A stretch of 16,150 bases of DNA from Nitrospirota bacterium (GTDB lineage Bacteria; Nitrospirota; JACRHJ01), in contig DAHWTK010000030.1 in NCBI GenBank assembly GCA_027328825.1, forward strand, positions 1-16,150. The letters run 5' to 3'. Position 1 is the first letter of the stretch. Each line of letters begins with the position of its first letter. The notes under the pieces were generated by a model that was given only the letters and a program-made list of their open reading frames with translations, made no database searches and was not told the DNA's origin. Both the position numbers and the translations under genes were made by a program. Of the stretch, positions 1-7,842 are shown one piece after another.

Positions 1-2142
1 GTACATATGCGCGCGGCGGACTTAAACGGAGACGGAAAGCTTGACCTTGTGGTTGCGAATTATAATTCCAGGACAATTTCCGTGCTCCTCGGTAACGGAG
101 ACGGCACCTTCCAGCCGCCCGTAGACTATGCGGTTGGCGCAAACCCCCGCCATGTCTGCATAGCCGACCTCAACCACGACGGGAAGCTTGACATCGCCGT
201 TACGCTCTGGGGCGCAAACAAGGTCGCAGTGCTACTCGGCAACGGCGACGGCACGTTCCAGGCGCCCCGGACATTCCCGGTGGGCAAAAATCCGCTCGGC
301 GTCGAGGCGGCTGATTTGAACGGGGACGGAAATATCGACCTGGCGGTAGGGATATTCAATAACGACAGGATACAGATACTCGACGGCGACGGAACGGGGA
401 ATTTCACGCCCCCGCCCGCCGGCCAGAACTCCTACCTCGCGGCTCCCTCCGGGCCGCAGGAAATGGTAATCGGGGACTTCGACAGGGACGGCAAGCCGGA
501 TATAGCCGTCGCGGGAAGCCTGAGCAATGCGGTATGGATATATCCCGGCAGAGGCGACGGGACATTCCAGGCCAAGAGGGCCCTCGCCGCGGGAAATTAT
601 CCTGCCGCGCTCGCCTCAGGAGACTTTTATCGTGACGGTATGCCAGGCCTCGTTACGGCCAACCTGCTTGGAAACAACGTATCGGTATACAGGCCAATTG
701 CCAGGGCCTTCGGTTTCTGGAGCTATACCACCGTCCCGCCGATAAACCTTACCGCGGGCGTAAACCCTTCCGGCCTCCTGGCGGACGATTTTAATTACGA
801 CGGCGTAATGGACATCGCGGTAGCCAACAAGGACAGCAACAGCATAACGGTATTCTTAAACCGGAGATATACGTTCGGCAACATGAGCAGCCTGTTCGGG
901 AACTTCACCGCCGTGACCACACCGGCGCCCGGAGCGTCGCCGTCGTTCGCCTCGCTCTCTACCATCTCCGCGCCGTCTGGGATAGCCTCAGGCGTATTCA
1001 CGAATTCCACGAGTCTCCTGCATCCCGCCGATTACAGGGCCGGGCTTGCCGTAGCAAACTCCAGGAATAATACCGTTGCGATACTGCTGCCAAACGGCGG
1101 CGGGACGTTCAGGCCTATTACTTCGGCAAGCTCGCCGCAACTGCTGAGGGCAGGTATTAACAATCCCTCCGCGATAAAGACCGCGGATTTCAACAAGGAC
1201 GGGAAAACAGACATCGCCGTCTGCAATGCGGGAGATGCCAGCGTAACGATATATCTCGGCAAGGGAGACGGGTCGTTCACGTATAAGGCAAACTATCCGC
1301 TCGGACAGGCGGCTGGGCCGCTATCCATGGCAGTTGGGGATTACAACAAGGACGGACACCTGGACATCGCCGTGGCCGGCCAGACCGCAGGCACGGTTTC
1401 CATACTCTTCGGCAAGGGGGACGGGACCTTCAAGCTGGCGGGAAAAACCTATCCGGCGGGAAGTCTGCCATCGTCTATCGTAGGCACTCCGGGCGGTAAC
1501 CTGGTTATCTCCGACTTAAGCAGTCCGGGGGTCAGCGTCCTTGTAAACAACGGCTCCGGCGGTTTCAGCCTGAGCAAAAGAATCTTCTCCAACATCGGCG
1601 CATCTCCCGCCGGCATACTCGCCGAGGACGTAACAGACGACAGAGTGTCGGACCTCGTTACGGCCAACTCCGGCGATAATACTATCTCGCTTATACAGGG
1701 CCTGGCTACGGGCGGCCTCAGCACGAATACCGTAAACTTTCCCGCCGGAACCGGTCCGCTCGCACTGGCCGCGCATGACTTTACCGGCGGCGGGGCCATG
1801 GACCTGGCCGTCCTTGATGCAGGGACGCCGCCAAACCCCGGCGGGGTGACGATACTCGTCGGGCAGGACATAGCATACCTGACCGTGGAGATAAATAATC
1901 CACTATTGGGCAGCGTAACGGTACGCCCGGAAACACTTCCGGCAACGGCGCCAGTGCCGGTAAGCGTGTCCTCCGAAGTCCTTCAGGTGGAAGGCGGCAG
2001 GGAGATAGAGCTTACCGCGAGCCCGGCTACCGGCTATAAGTTCTCGCACTGGTCTGGCGCTATCTCCAGTAGCAGGAACCCGGCGTTCATAACAATGAAT
2101 GCGAGGGAAAAGGGTGTGAAAGCCGTGTTCGTGGCGCAGTAG
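1..2142 (+). CDS. FG-GAP/VCBS-repeat secreted protein with C-terminal InlB-like repeat domain (5' partial)
   Basis: The reading frame is open from the left edge. The first in-frame ATG (position 7) already lies inside a repeat, so the true start and any signal peptide are outside the window. Seven clear Ca-binding-like motifs of the form D-x-N-x-D-G-x-x-D are seen (for example ADLNGDGKLD, ADLNHDGKLD, GDFDRDGKPD, ADFNKDGKTD, GDYNKDGHLD). Several degenerate copies fill the gaps, at a spacing of about 60 residues. Most copies are followed by a strand ending in GNGDGTF or GKGDGTF, the typical FG-GAP/VCBS blade that builds beta-propellers. The last 90 residues or so (G-x-V-x-V near the start, then GYKFSHWSG and a final AVF) match the divergent InlB B-repeat type found at the end of exported bacterial proteins. 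Such proteins are normally secreted or surface-exposed and act in adhesion or binding; the ligand here is unknown. Cysteine is nearly absent, consistent with export. Confidence 0.88.
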   Translation, partial: VHMRAADLNGDGKLDLVVANYNSRTISVLLGNGDGTFQPPVDYAVGANPRHVCIADLNHDGKLDIAVTLWGANKVAVLLGNGDGTFQAPRTFPVGKNPLGVEAADLNGDGNIDLAVGIFNNDRIQILDGDGTGNFTPPPAGQNSYLAAPSGPQEMVIGDFDRDGKPDIAVAGSLSNAVWIYPGRGDGTFQAKRALAAGNYPAALASGDFYRDGMPGLVTANLLGNNVSVYRPIARAFGFWSYTTVPPINLTAGVNPSGLLADDFNYDGVMDIAVANKDSNSITVFLNRRYTFGNMSSLFGNFTAVTTPAPGASPSFASLSTISAPSGIASGVFTNSTSLLHPADYRAGLAVANSRNNTVAILLPNGGGTFRPITSASSPQLLRAGINNPSAIKTADFNKDGKTDIAVCNAGDASVTIYLGKGDGSFTYKANYPLGQAAGPLSMAVGDYNKDGHLDIAVAGQTAGTVSILFGKGDGTFKLAGKTYPAGSLPSSIVGTPGGNLVISDLSSPGVSVLVNNGSGGFSLSKRIFSNIGASPAGILAEDVTDDRVSDLVTANSGDNTISLIQGLATGGLSTNTVNFPAGTGPLALAAHDFTGGGAMDLAVLDAGTPPNPGGVTILVGQDIAYLTVEINNPLLGSVTVRPETLPATAPVPVSVSSEVLQVEGGREIELTASPATGYKFSHWSGAISSSRNPAFITMNAREKGVKAVFVAQ

Positions 2143-2172
2143 TCCGCCGCCGGGTTTGTTAAGTTGTAGCCA

Positions 2173-2194
2173 CCCCATTCATGGGGCGTCTTTT
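2173..2194 (+). terminator. Possible weak rho-independent terminator
   Basis: A short hairpin, CCCCA - TTCA - TGGGG (2173-2186), is followed by CGTCTTTT. It lies 30 bases after the VCBS-protein stop. The stem is only 5 bp and the T run is short, so it may merely assist the stronger hairpin at 2240. Confidence 0.4.
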
Positions 2195-2239
2195 AAATTA
2201 GCCCGATAAATCGAGCAGCTGCGAAAACGGATTCGATCT

Positions 2240-2266
2240 GGGGGCTTTTCGCCCCCCTCTTTGTTT
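2240..2266 (+). terminator. Rho-independent terminator after the VCBS-repeat gene
   Basis: GGGGGC (2240-2245) pairs with GCCCCC (2251-2256) around a TTTTC loop, and a T-rich tract (TCTTTGTTTT) follows. It separates the VCBS gene from the galT promoter. Confidence 0.7.
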
Positions 2267-2287
2267 TCAACCGTTTAACCAAACTTA

Positions 2288-2296
2288 TGTTATAAT
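2288..2296 (+). promoter_or_regulatory. Extended -10 promoter for galT-glgA
   Basis: TG-T-TATAAT is a perfect extended -10 element (TATAAT at 2291-2296). No good -35 hexamer sits at 16-18 bases, which is usual when the TGn extension is present. Transcription would start near 2303, leaving an untranslated leader of about 45 bases before galT. Confidence 0.65.
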
Positions 2297-2337
2297 CAAT
2301 AGGAAAAATTCATGCGTGGCGGCCCTGGCGGCTGCCC

Positions 2338-2343
2338 AGGAGG
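2338..2343 (+). promoter_or_regulatory. Ribosome binding site fixing the galT start at 2348
   Basis: AGGAGG lies four bases before the ATG at 2348. An earlier in-frame ATG at 2312 has no such site, and its 12 extra codons (Gly/Pro/Cys-rich) contain the Shine-Dalgarno itself, so the later start is preferred. Confidence 0.75.
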
Positions 2344-2347
2344 GACT

Positions 2348-3346
2348 ATGCCGGAACTCAGGAAAGACCCCATCATTGGCAGGTGGGTAATAATATCCTC
2401 GGAAAGGGGCAAAAGGCCGACGGATTTCCAGGAATCCACCCCCCGCAAGAAAGGCGGGTTCTGCCCGTTCGACCTCGGGAACGAGCATACCACCCCTCCG
2501 GAGGTGCTGGCCTACCGTGAGAACGGGACCGCCCCAAACACCCCGGGCTGGACGCTTCGGGTCGTGCCGAACAAGTTCCCCGCGCTTCAGATAGAAGGGG
2601 AATTGAACAAGCAGGGCGAGGGCGTCTTTGACAAGATGAATGGCATAGGCGCACATGAAGTCATAATAGAGACGCCCCTGCACGACGCAACGCTGTCCAC
2701 CCTGCCCCTGAAGGCAGTCGAGAACGTGCTCTGGTCTTACCGCGACCGGCTGGTGGACCTGAAAAAGGACGTTCGGTTCCAGTATGTCCTGATATTCAAG
2801 AACGAAGGCGACGCGGCAGGCGCGTCTTTAGAGCACTCGCACTCCCAGCTCATTGCGCTCCCAATCGTCCCGAAGCGGGTTCGCGAGGAGATAGACGGCG
2901 CAAAGCAGTATTACCAATATAAGGAACGCTGCGTTTTCTGCGACATTATCCGCCAGGAGCTTAACTCGGGCACAAGGGTCGTAAGCGAAAACAGAGACTT
3001 TGTGGCCCTGGAGCCTTTTACGCCCAGGTTCCCGTTCGAGACATGGGTAATGCCGAAGCATCATGATTCAAGCTTCGAGGACATGAAATCGCACGAGTTC
3101 CAGTCTCTGGCCGAGATGCTCCAGGGGACTCTGAGGCGGATAGACAAGATATTGAACTGTCCGCCGTATAATTATATCGTGCATACCTCGCCTTTCCGGG
3201 AGCCGGACAACGACTACTACCACTGGCACATAGAAATCATACCTAAGCTCACCAAGGTGGCGGGATTCGAATGGGGTTCCGGGTTCTATATAAACCCCAC
3301 CGCCCCGGAAGAAGCGGCTAAATTCCTCAGGGAGGCGAAGATATGA
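2348..3346 (+). CDS. galT: GalT-family nucleotidyltransferase (galactose-1-phosphate uridylyltransferase-like)
   Basis: A 332-residue GalT-fold (HIT superfamily) enzyme that transfers a nucleotidyl group between sugar phosphates through a histidine intermediate in the cytoplasm. The N terminus (PELRKDPIIGRWVIIS) is typical. The active-site stretch reads H163-S-H165-S-Q167, where classic UDP-linked GalT has HPH. Candidate metal ligands are C39 (the usual CxxC is C-P-F-D here, so Asp replaces the second Cys), H163, a second pair C195-V-F-C198, H238/H239 and H292-W-H294. A second zinc site of this kind is, from memory, a trait of the Arabidopsis GalT-like ADP-glucose phosphorylase. The gene overlaps glgA by ATGA. 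Family assignment is firm. Substrate is not: UDP-galactose/glucose exchange is the default annotation, while ADP-glucose chemistry is an inference from HSH and from linkage to an ADP-glucose-using synthase. Confidence 0.88.
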   Translation: MPELRKDPIIGRWVIISSERGKRPTDFQESTPRKKGGFCPFDLGNEHTTPPEVLAYRENGTAPNTPGWTLRVVPNKFPALQIEGELNKQGEGVFDKMNGIGAHEVIIETPLHDATLSTLPLKAVENVLWSYRDRLVDLKKDVRFQYVLIFKNEGDAAGASLEHSHSQLIALPIVPKRVREEIDGAKQYYQYKERCVFCDIIRQELNSGTRVVSENRDFVALEPFTPRFPFETWVMPKHHDSSFEDMKSHEFQSLAEMLQGTLRRIDKILNCPPYNYIVHTSPFREPDNDYYHWHIEIIPKLTKVAGFEWGSGFYINPTAPEEAAKFLREAKI

Positions 3347-4839
3347 AGGTTGCGATATGTTCCTCTGAAATCTATCCGTTCGCCAAGACCGGCGGGCTTG
3401 CCGACGTAGCCGGGGCGCTCCCGAAGGCGCTGGCGGGATTAGGTGTTGAGACATGCGCCGTCATGCCGCTTTACAAGGTGGTCAACCGCGAGAAATGGGG
3501 TCTTAAAAAGACCGGCAAGACCGTATCCGCAAAGATGGACGGCAGGGACGTGGAGGCCGTTCTCTGGGAGGCCGCGCTTCCCGGCGCGATGGGCGGGGCC
3601 GGCCAGCCGGCGGCGCGTGCGTTCTTCGTGGAGGTTCCGGAATACTACGACCGGGACGTGCTCTACGGCACACCCAAAGGAGACCTGCCCGACAACGCGG
3701 AGAGGTTCATATATTTCTCGAAGATAATACCGGAGGTCCTGAAGGCGATGGACTTTCAACCGGACGTGGTGCACGCAAACGACTGGCAGACCGGGCTTGT
3801 CGCGCTATACCTGAAAAGTCTTTATGCGGACGACCCGTTCTTCAGTGAGACCGGGACGATTTTCACGGTGCATAACCTCGGGTACCAGGGAAAATTCTGG
3901 GCGCTCGACTGGCATCTTGTCGGCCTGGGGCCGGAGTATTTCAACCCCGAGGGCCTGGAGTTCTACGGCGATATAAACTGCCTTAAGGGCGGCCTCGTAT
4001 ATTCGGATATCATAAATACCGTATCCAGGACGTACAGCAAGGAGATACAGACCCCGGAGTTCGGATACGGCCTGGAGGGCGTCCTTAAAAAACGCGCCTC
4101 GGATCTATACGGCATCGTGAACGGCATAGACTACGAGGAATGGAACCCGGAGACGGACAGGAATCTCTATAAAAATTACGGTCTGGGGGATTTGAGGGGC
4201 AAGCAGGCGAACAAAAAGGCCCTCAAGGAAGAGCTTCGCCTTGCGGCGGGGAACAAGCCCCTGTTCGGTATAATCTCAAGGCTTGCCGACCAGAAGGGCC
4301 TTGATTTGATTGCAGGGGCGATAGACGAGATGATGGGCCTGAACCTACAGGTCGTTGTGCTCGGAACGGGCGAAGAGAAATACCATAAACTCCTGACAGA
4401 CGTCGCCGTAAAGCACCCGAAAAGCATCTCAGTCAATCTTGCCTTCGATGCAAAACTCGCAGCCCGGATATATGCCGCCTCGGACATCTTCATGATGCCG
4501 TCCCGTTACGAGCCTTGCGGACTGGGCCAGCTAATCAGCTTGCGCTACGGGACAGTCCCCCTGGCAAGGAAGACCGGCGGCCTCGCGGATACGGTGAAGA
4601 ACTATAGCCCGAAGACAGGCAAGGGAAACGGGTTCGTTTTTGCGGACTACAGCCCGAAGGCGTTTTTGAAGGCCGCCAAGGCTGCGCTTTCAGCCTACGA
4701 GGACAAGGCCGGGTGGAAAGACCTTGTCCTTGCGGCGATGAAAGAGGACAACTCCTGGGACAAATCCGCCAGGGAGTATGTAAAACTCTACGGCAAAGCC
4801 GTTGAAGCGGCCAAAGTAAGGCAGGAGAAGGCGGCGTAA
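3343..4839 (+). CDS. glgA: Glycogen synthase (ADP-glucose type, GT5)
   Basis: A 498-residue glycosyltransferase that extends alpha-1,4-glucan chains with glucose from ADP-glucose, with a GT-B fold. E. coli GlgA has 477 residues. The N-terminal GT5 signature is K15-T-G-G-L19 followed by ADVAGALPKAL. The second Rossmann domain carries ISRLADQKGLDL, giving R313 and K318, the usual phosphate-binding pair. E390-P-C-G-L-G-Q holds the conserved catalytic-site glutamate, and a second KTGGL lies at 410-414. HANDWQTGLVALYLK and FTVHNLGYQG are also family hallmarks. The ATG overlaps the galT stop (ATGA), with GGGAGG shortly upstream, so the two are translationally coupled. A short lysine/alanine-rich tail follows the catalytic core. 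No frameshift is seen. Confidence 0.95.
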   Translation: MKVAICSSEIYPFAKTGGLADVAGALPKALAGLGVETCAVMPLYKVVNREKWGLKKTGKTVSAKMDGRDVEAVLWEAALPGAMGGAGQPAARAFFVEVPEYYDRDVLYGTPKGDLPDNAERFIYFSKIIPEVLKAMDFQPDVVHANDWQTGLVALYLKSLYADDPFFSETGTIFTVHNLGYQGKFWALDWHLVGLGPEYFNPEGLEFYGDINCLKGGLVYSDIINTVSRTYSKEIQTPEFGYGLEGVLKKRASDLYGIVNGIDYEEWNPETDRNLYKNYGLGDLRGKQANKKALKEELRLAAGNKPLFGIISRLADQKGLDLIAGAIDEMMGLNLQVVVLGTGEEKYHKLLTDVAVKHPKSISVNLAFDAKLAARIYAASDIFMMPSRYEPCGLGQLISLRYGTVPLARKTGGLADTVKNYSPKTGKGNGFVFADYSPKAFLKAAKAALSAYEDKAGWKDLVLAAMKEDNSWDKSAREYVKLYGKAVEAAKVRQEKAA

Positions 4840-4854
4840 AATAGCGCCCTGTCT

Positions 4855-4904
4855 ACCCTGCTTCCCTTCCCACCCGCGGGGGAGGGAAGGTTGAAGGCCA
4901 GGGT
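4855..4904. repeat. Imperfect palindromic intergenic element
   Basis: The left arm ACCCTG-CTTC-CCTTCCC (4855-4871) pairs with GGGAAGG-TT-GAAG-GC-CAGGGT (4884-4904); the only interruptions are two 2-base bulges. The 12-base apex is G/C-rich. The element resembles the dispersed CCCTCCCC...GGGGAGGG intergenic palindromes seen in many uncultured and deltaproteobacterial genomes. It could end the galT-glgA transcript or stabilise its 3' end, but no T tract follows. With only one good copy in the window, dispersal is not shown. Confidence 0.55.
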
Positions 4905-4943
4905 GGGGATGGGCGGTAAACCAAGAAATAGATAGAACGGGTT

Positions 4944-7352
4944 ATGATTATTTCCGAAAAAGTGGAGCTGGAGATACTCGCCGAAGTATCGAAGATCGCC
5001 AATTCCACCCAGGATTTCGCGGTCAAGCTCGATAAAATTGTGCGCGTGATAGCCGACAAGCTCTCACGCGACGTCTGCTATATCGTCCTCAGGGATAAGG
5101 ACAGGGACGTGCTGGTGCTGAAGGCCGCCGTGGGGCTTAACCCCCAGTCCATAGACCGCGTCCTGCTCCGTATGGGCGAGGGCGTGTCGGGCTGGGTCGT
5201 CCAGAACAAGGAACCCGCCGCGCTCGAAGTCGCGGCTGACGACCCCAGGTTCAAAATGGTCCCGCAGACGGGCGAGGAAAAATACAAGTCGATGCTCACA
5301 GTCCCCATAATATTCGACGAGAACTGCATAGGCGCTATGACCGTCCAGACGGTAGAGCCGCATGTTTATTCTCCGGACGAGATCACGCTCCTGTCCACGA
5401 TTGCGAATGACGTCGGCGGCATAATAAATACCGCCCAGCTATACCAGGACGCGAAACAGAACCTGGAGGCCCTCTCCGCCCTCTACGAGATGTCCCGCGC
5501 GCTCATCTCCACCCTCGACCTCCAGACCCTGCTGGACAGGATCGCCCGCTCAAGCGCGGAGGTCATAGGGGCGAAGGGCTGCATCTTAAGACTCATAAAC
5601 CCGGAGACGGACCTCCTCGAAATAAAGGCGTCGTTTGGACTGCCGATGGAGACGGGCCGCAGGACTTTCCTGAAAATCGGCGAAGGCGTTGCAGGAAGGG
5701 TTGTCGCGGAAGGGAAACCTATACTCATTGCGGACGCATTTCAGAACGTGGAGTTTCTGAACGTAACCGGCGCGGTCGCCCGCTCGCTCATCTGCGTGCC
5801 GCTTGTCGCCAAAGACAAGGTAATAGGGACAATCGCGCTTTACGACAAGGGAAACCCTTCGATGATAGGCGAGCAGCAGTTCACCGAGGTCGATTTGCAT
5901 CTCCTCACAACTCTTGCCTCGCAGGCATCGATGGCCGTGGAAAACGCCTTCATTTACGAGCGGGCCGAAGAACTGGCCCTGCAGAACGAGAAGCGCGCGG
6001 GGGAGCTTGCGTTCCTGTACGACATCGCAAACGCGATGCGCACTACCCTCCGGCTTGAAAAGCTCCTGCACATAATTCTCACCGCCGTTACAATGGGCGG
6101 CGGGATGGGCTTTAACAGGGCGATGCTCTTTCTTGTGAACGACAGGACGAAGACGCTCCAGGGGATGCTTGGGGTTGGGCCGTCGTCGTCGTGGGAGGCG
6201 GGGGAGATATGGTCCCGCCTCGGCAACAAGCCGGTGAATTTCCGGGACTGGAATATTTCGGACGATGAGGTAATGTCCCAGAAAGAGTCGGCTTTCAACC
6301 GCACAGTGAAGAGTTTCAGGATTTCATACGACAGCGATAGAACCGTCTTCGCGACAGCAATACGCGAGAAGCGGGCAATATCCGTCTCGGACTCGGAAAC
6401 CGACCCTATGGCCGGGCCTGAGACCTTCGCGATGGTCGGGGCGAGGGAGTTTGCGGCGGTGCCCCTGGTGGCGAAGGACAAGGTGCTCTCGCTTATAGTA
6501 GTGGACAATAAATTTACCGGAAGGCCCATACGTGACGAAGACTTGCGGATACTTATGATGTTTGCCAACCAGGCGGGTCTGGCTATAGAATCGGCCATCG
6601 CCTACTCTAACCTCGAACACGCCAACAGAGAACTGAAAGAGGCTCAGCACAGGCTCATACAGTCCGAGAAGATGGCGGCGCTGGGCGAGATGGCGGCATC
6701 CATAGCACACGAGATAAAAAACCCTCTTACCGTAATCGGCGGCTTTGCGGCAAGGCTCGTCAAGAAACAGGGCGACGGAGAAGATTCCCGTTACGCCCGC
6801 ATTATCCGGGACGAGGCCAGGAGGCTCGAGAAGATTCTGGGCGAAGTCCTGGATTTCTCGAGGGAGATGAAACCGAACTTCCAGCCCTTTAACATAAACC
6901 AGATATGCGAGGATACGCTCCAGTTCTACGAGGACGAGTTCCGGGAGAAGGGCATCCTGCGAAAGCTCGAGCTTGCAGGCGAAATATGCACGGTGATGAT
7001 GGACCCGCAACAGCTTAAGCAGGCTGTCATAAATATAATCTCCAATTCAATGCAGGCGATGGAAAAGACCGGTATAAAAGAAATGTCATTCCGCACTTTC
7101 ATGGATAAAGACGCAAACCGCGCAGTAATATCCATAGCCGATACGGGCGGGGGGGTGCCGGCCCAGGTGCTCGACAATATCTTCAACCCGTTTTTCACCA
7201 CGAAGGTAACCGGGACGGGACTCGGGCTTGCTATAACCAGCAAGATAGTGAAAAACCATGGCGGAGAACTGGAACTGGACAACAAGGAAGGGACCGGCCT
7301 GACGGTATTCATCAAGCTTCCATGCGTGGAAGAAGCTTCAGTCCCGGCATAA
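4944..7352 (+). CDS. Cytoplasmic sensor histidine kinase with three GAF domains
   Basis: An 802-residue kinase with no membrane segment. The order is GAF1 (about 25-165), GAF2 (about 190-335) and GAF3 (about 370-550), each ending in an A-x-x-x-A-I/V-E/N-x-A-type helix. A short coiled linker follows, then HisKA with SEKMAALGEMAASIAHEIKNPL, where H589 is the phospho-acceptor, then HATPase_c (about 690-795). The HATPase part has an N-box (NIISNSMQAM), G1 DTGGG near 732, FNPFFTTK and G2 GTGLGL near 756. It should autophosphorylate on H589 and pass phosphate to a receiver. The single-receiver protein 79 bases downstream is the obvious partner. GAF ligands cannot be read from sequence. No strong Shine-Dalgarno precedes the ATG; the start is chosen because the palindromic element ends only 40 bases upstream. 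Confidence 0.93.
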   Translation: MIISEKVELEILAEVSKIANSTQDFAVKLDKIVRVIADKLSRDVCYIVLRDKDRDVLVLKAAVGLNPQSIDRVLLRMGEGVSGWVVQNKEPAALEVAADDPRFKMVPQTGEEKYKSMLTVPIIFDENCIGAMTVQTVEPHVYSPDEITLLSTIANDVGGIINTAQLYQDAKQNLEALSALYEMSRALISTLDLQTLLDRIARSSAEVIGAKGCILRLINPETDLLEIKASFGLPMETGRRTFLKIGEGVAGRVVAEGKPILIADAFQNVEFLNVTGAVARSLICVPLVAKDKVIGTIALYDKGNPSMIGEQQFTEVDLHLLTTLASQASMAVENAFIYERAEELALQNEKRAGELAFLYDIANAMRTTLRLEKLLHIILTAVTMGGGMGFNRAMLFLVNDRTKTLQGMLGVGPSSSWEAGEIWSRLGNKPVNFRDWNISDDEVMSQKESAFNRTVKSFRISYDSDRTVFATAIREKRAISVSDSETDPMAGPETFAMVGAREFAAVPLVAKDKVLSLIVVDNKFTGRPIRDEDLRILMMFANQAGLAIESAIAYSNLEHANRELKEAQHRLIQSEKMAALGEMAASIAHEIKNPLTVIGGFAARLVKKQGDGEDSRYARIIRDEARRLEKILGEVLDFSREMKPNFQPFNINQICEDTLQFYEDEFREKGILRKLELAGEICTVMMDPQQLKQAVINIISNSMQAMEKTGIKEMSFRTFMDKDANRAVISIADTGGGVPAQVLDNIFNPFFTTKVTGTGLGLAITSKIVKNHGGELELDNKEGTGLTVFIKLPCVEEASVPA

Positions 7353-7371
7353 ATACACCATTCGCCACATG

Positions 7372-7395
7372 TCCTCCCCACTCCGAGGGGCAGGA
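7372..7395. repeat. Short C/G-rich hairpin between kinase and receiver genes
   Basis: TCCTCCCC (7372-7379) pairs with GGGGCAGGA (7387-7395), with one bulged C and a 7-base loop. No T run follows, so it looks more like an mRNA-processing or attenuation structure than a terminator. It could lower or uncouple expression of the two genes. It shares the CCTCCCC/GGGGAGG flavour of the element at 4855. Confidence 0.35.
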
Positions 7396-7431
7396 AACAA
7401 AGGCTGAGGGTGCTTTAAAGGAGGTTTATAA

Positions 7432-7785
7432 ATGGCCAAGAAGATACTTGTAGTTGACGACGAGGAACATGTCCGCCAGCTTTTCAAGGAAGAGCTTACC
7501 GAAGAGGGCTACGAAGTAATCCTTGCGGCGGACGGTCCGGAGGCGATACGCCTCGTGGACGAGACACAGCCGGACCTTGTTACGCTCGATATCAGGATGC
7601 CGGGCATGGACGGCATAGAGGTGCTCAGGGTATTAAAAGAGAAAAGGCGCGATCTGCCGATGATAATGGTGACGGCATACCCGGAATACAAACATAATTT
7701 CGGGGTATGGGCCTCCGAGGCCTATGTTGTGAAGTCCGGGGATTTAAAAGACCTGAAAGACACCATAAAGCGCGTCCTTGGTTAG
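7432..7785 (+). CDS. Single-domain response regulator (CheY-like receiver)
   Basis: A 117-residue receiver domain and nothing more. The acidic pocket is D9-D10, the phospho-acceptor is D53 (LVTLDIRMPGMDG), and the switch and catalytic residues are T81, Y98 and K101 (VVKS). There is no output domain, so it must act by protein contact, as CheY or a phosphorelay shuttle does. A very strong Shine-Dalgarno (AAAGGAGGT, 7417-7425) lies six bases before the ATG, in contrast to the poor site of the kinase gene, so the regulator is probably made in excess. It follows the GAF kinase in the same direction and is its likely substrate. The diguanylate cyclase that converges on it is a possible but unproven functional neighbour. 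Confidence 0.95.
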   Translation: MAKKILVVDDEEHVRQLFKEELTEEGYEVILAADGPEAIRLVDETQPDLVTLDIRMPGMDGIEVLRVLKEKRRDLPMIMVTAYPEYKHNFGVWASEAYVVKSGDLKDLKDTIKRVLG

Positions 7786-7798
7786 GGCCGGTCCAGGG

Positions 7799-7822
7799 GC
7801 GGCAGTTAATCCTGCCGCTGTT
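7799..7822 (+). terminator. Hairpin between the convergent receiver and cyclase genes
   Basis: GCGGCAG (7799-7805) pairs with CTGCCGC (7812-7818) around TTAATC, then TGTTT follows. It lies 14 bases after the receiver stop. The T tract is short, so termination may be partial. It sits between converging genes. Confidence 0.55.
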
Positions 7823-7842
7823 TCTCCGCCCCACCCGTTACT

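Noticed and set aside
1..1900. Regular repeats that might be a CRISPR or satellite array
   Set aside because: The periodicity is at protein level (about 60 residues, VCBS blades); DNA copies are too divergent and lie within one reading frame.
2312..2347. Upstream in-frame ATG that would lengthen GalT by 12 residues
   Set aside because: The Shine-Dalgarno AGGAGG lies inside this stretch and points to 2348; the extra residues do not resemble the family.
6324..7010. Minus-strand 228-codon frame opposite the histidine kinase
   Set aside because: Shadow of the HisKA/GAF coding frame without independent support.
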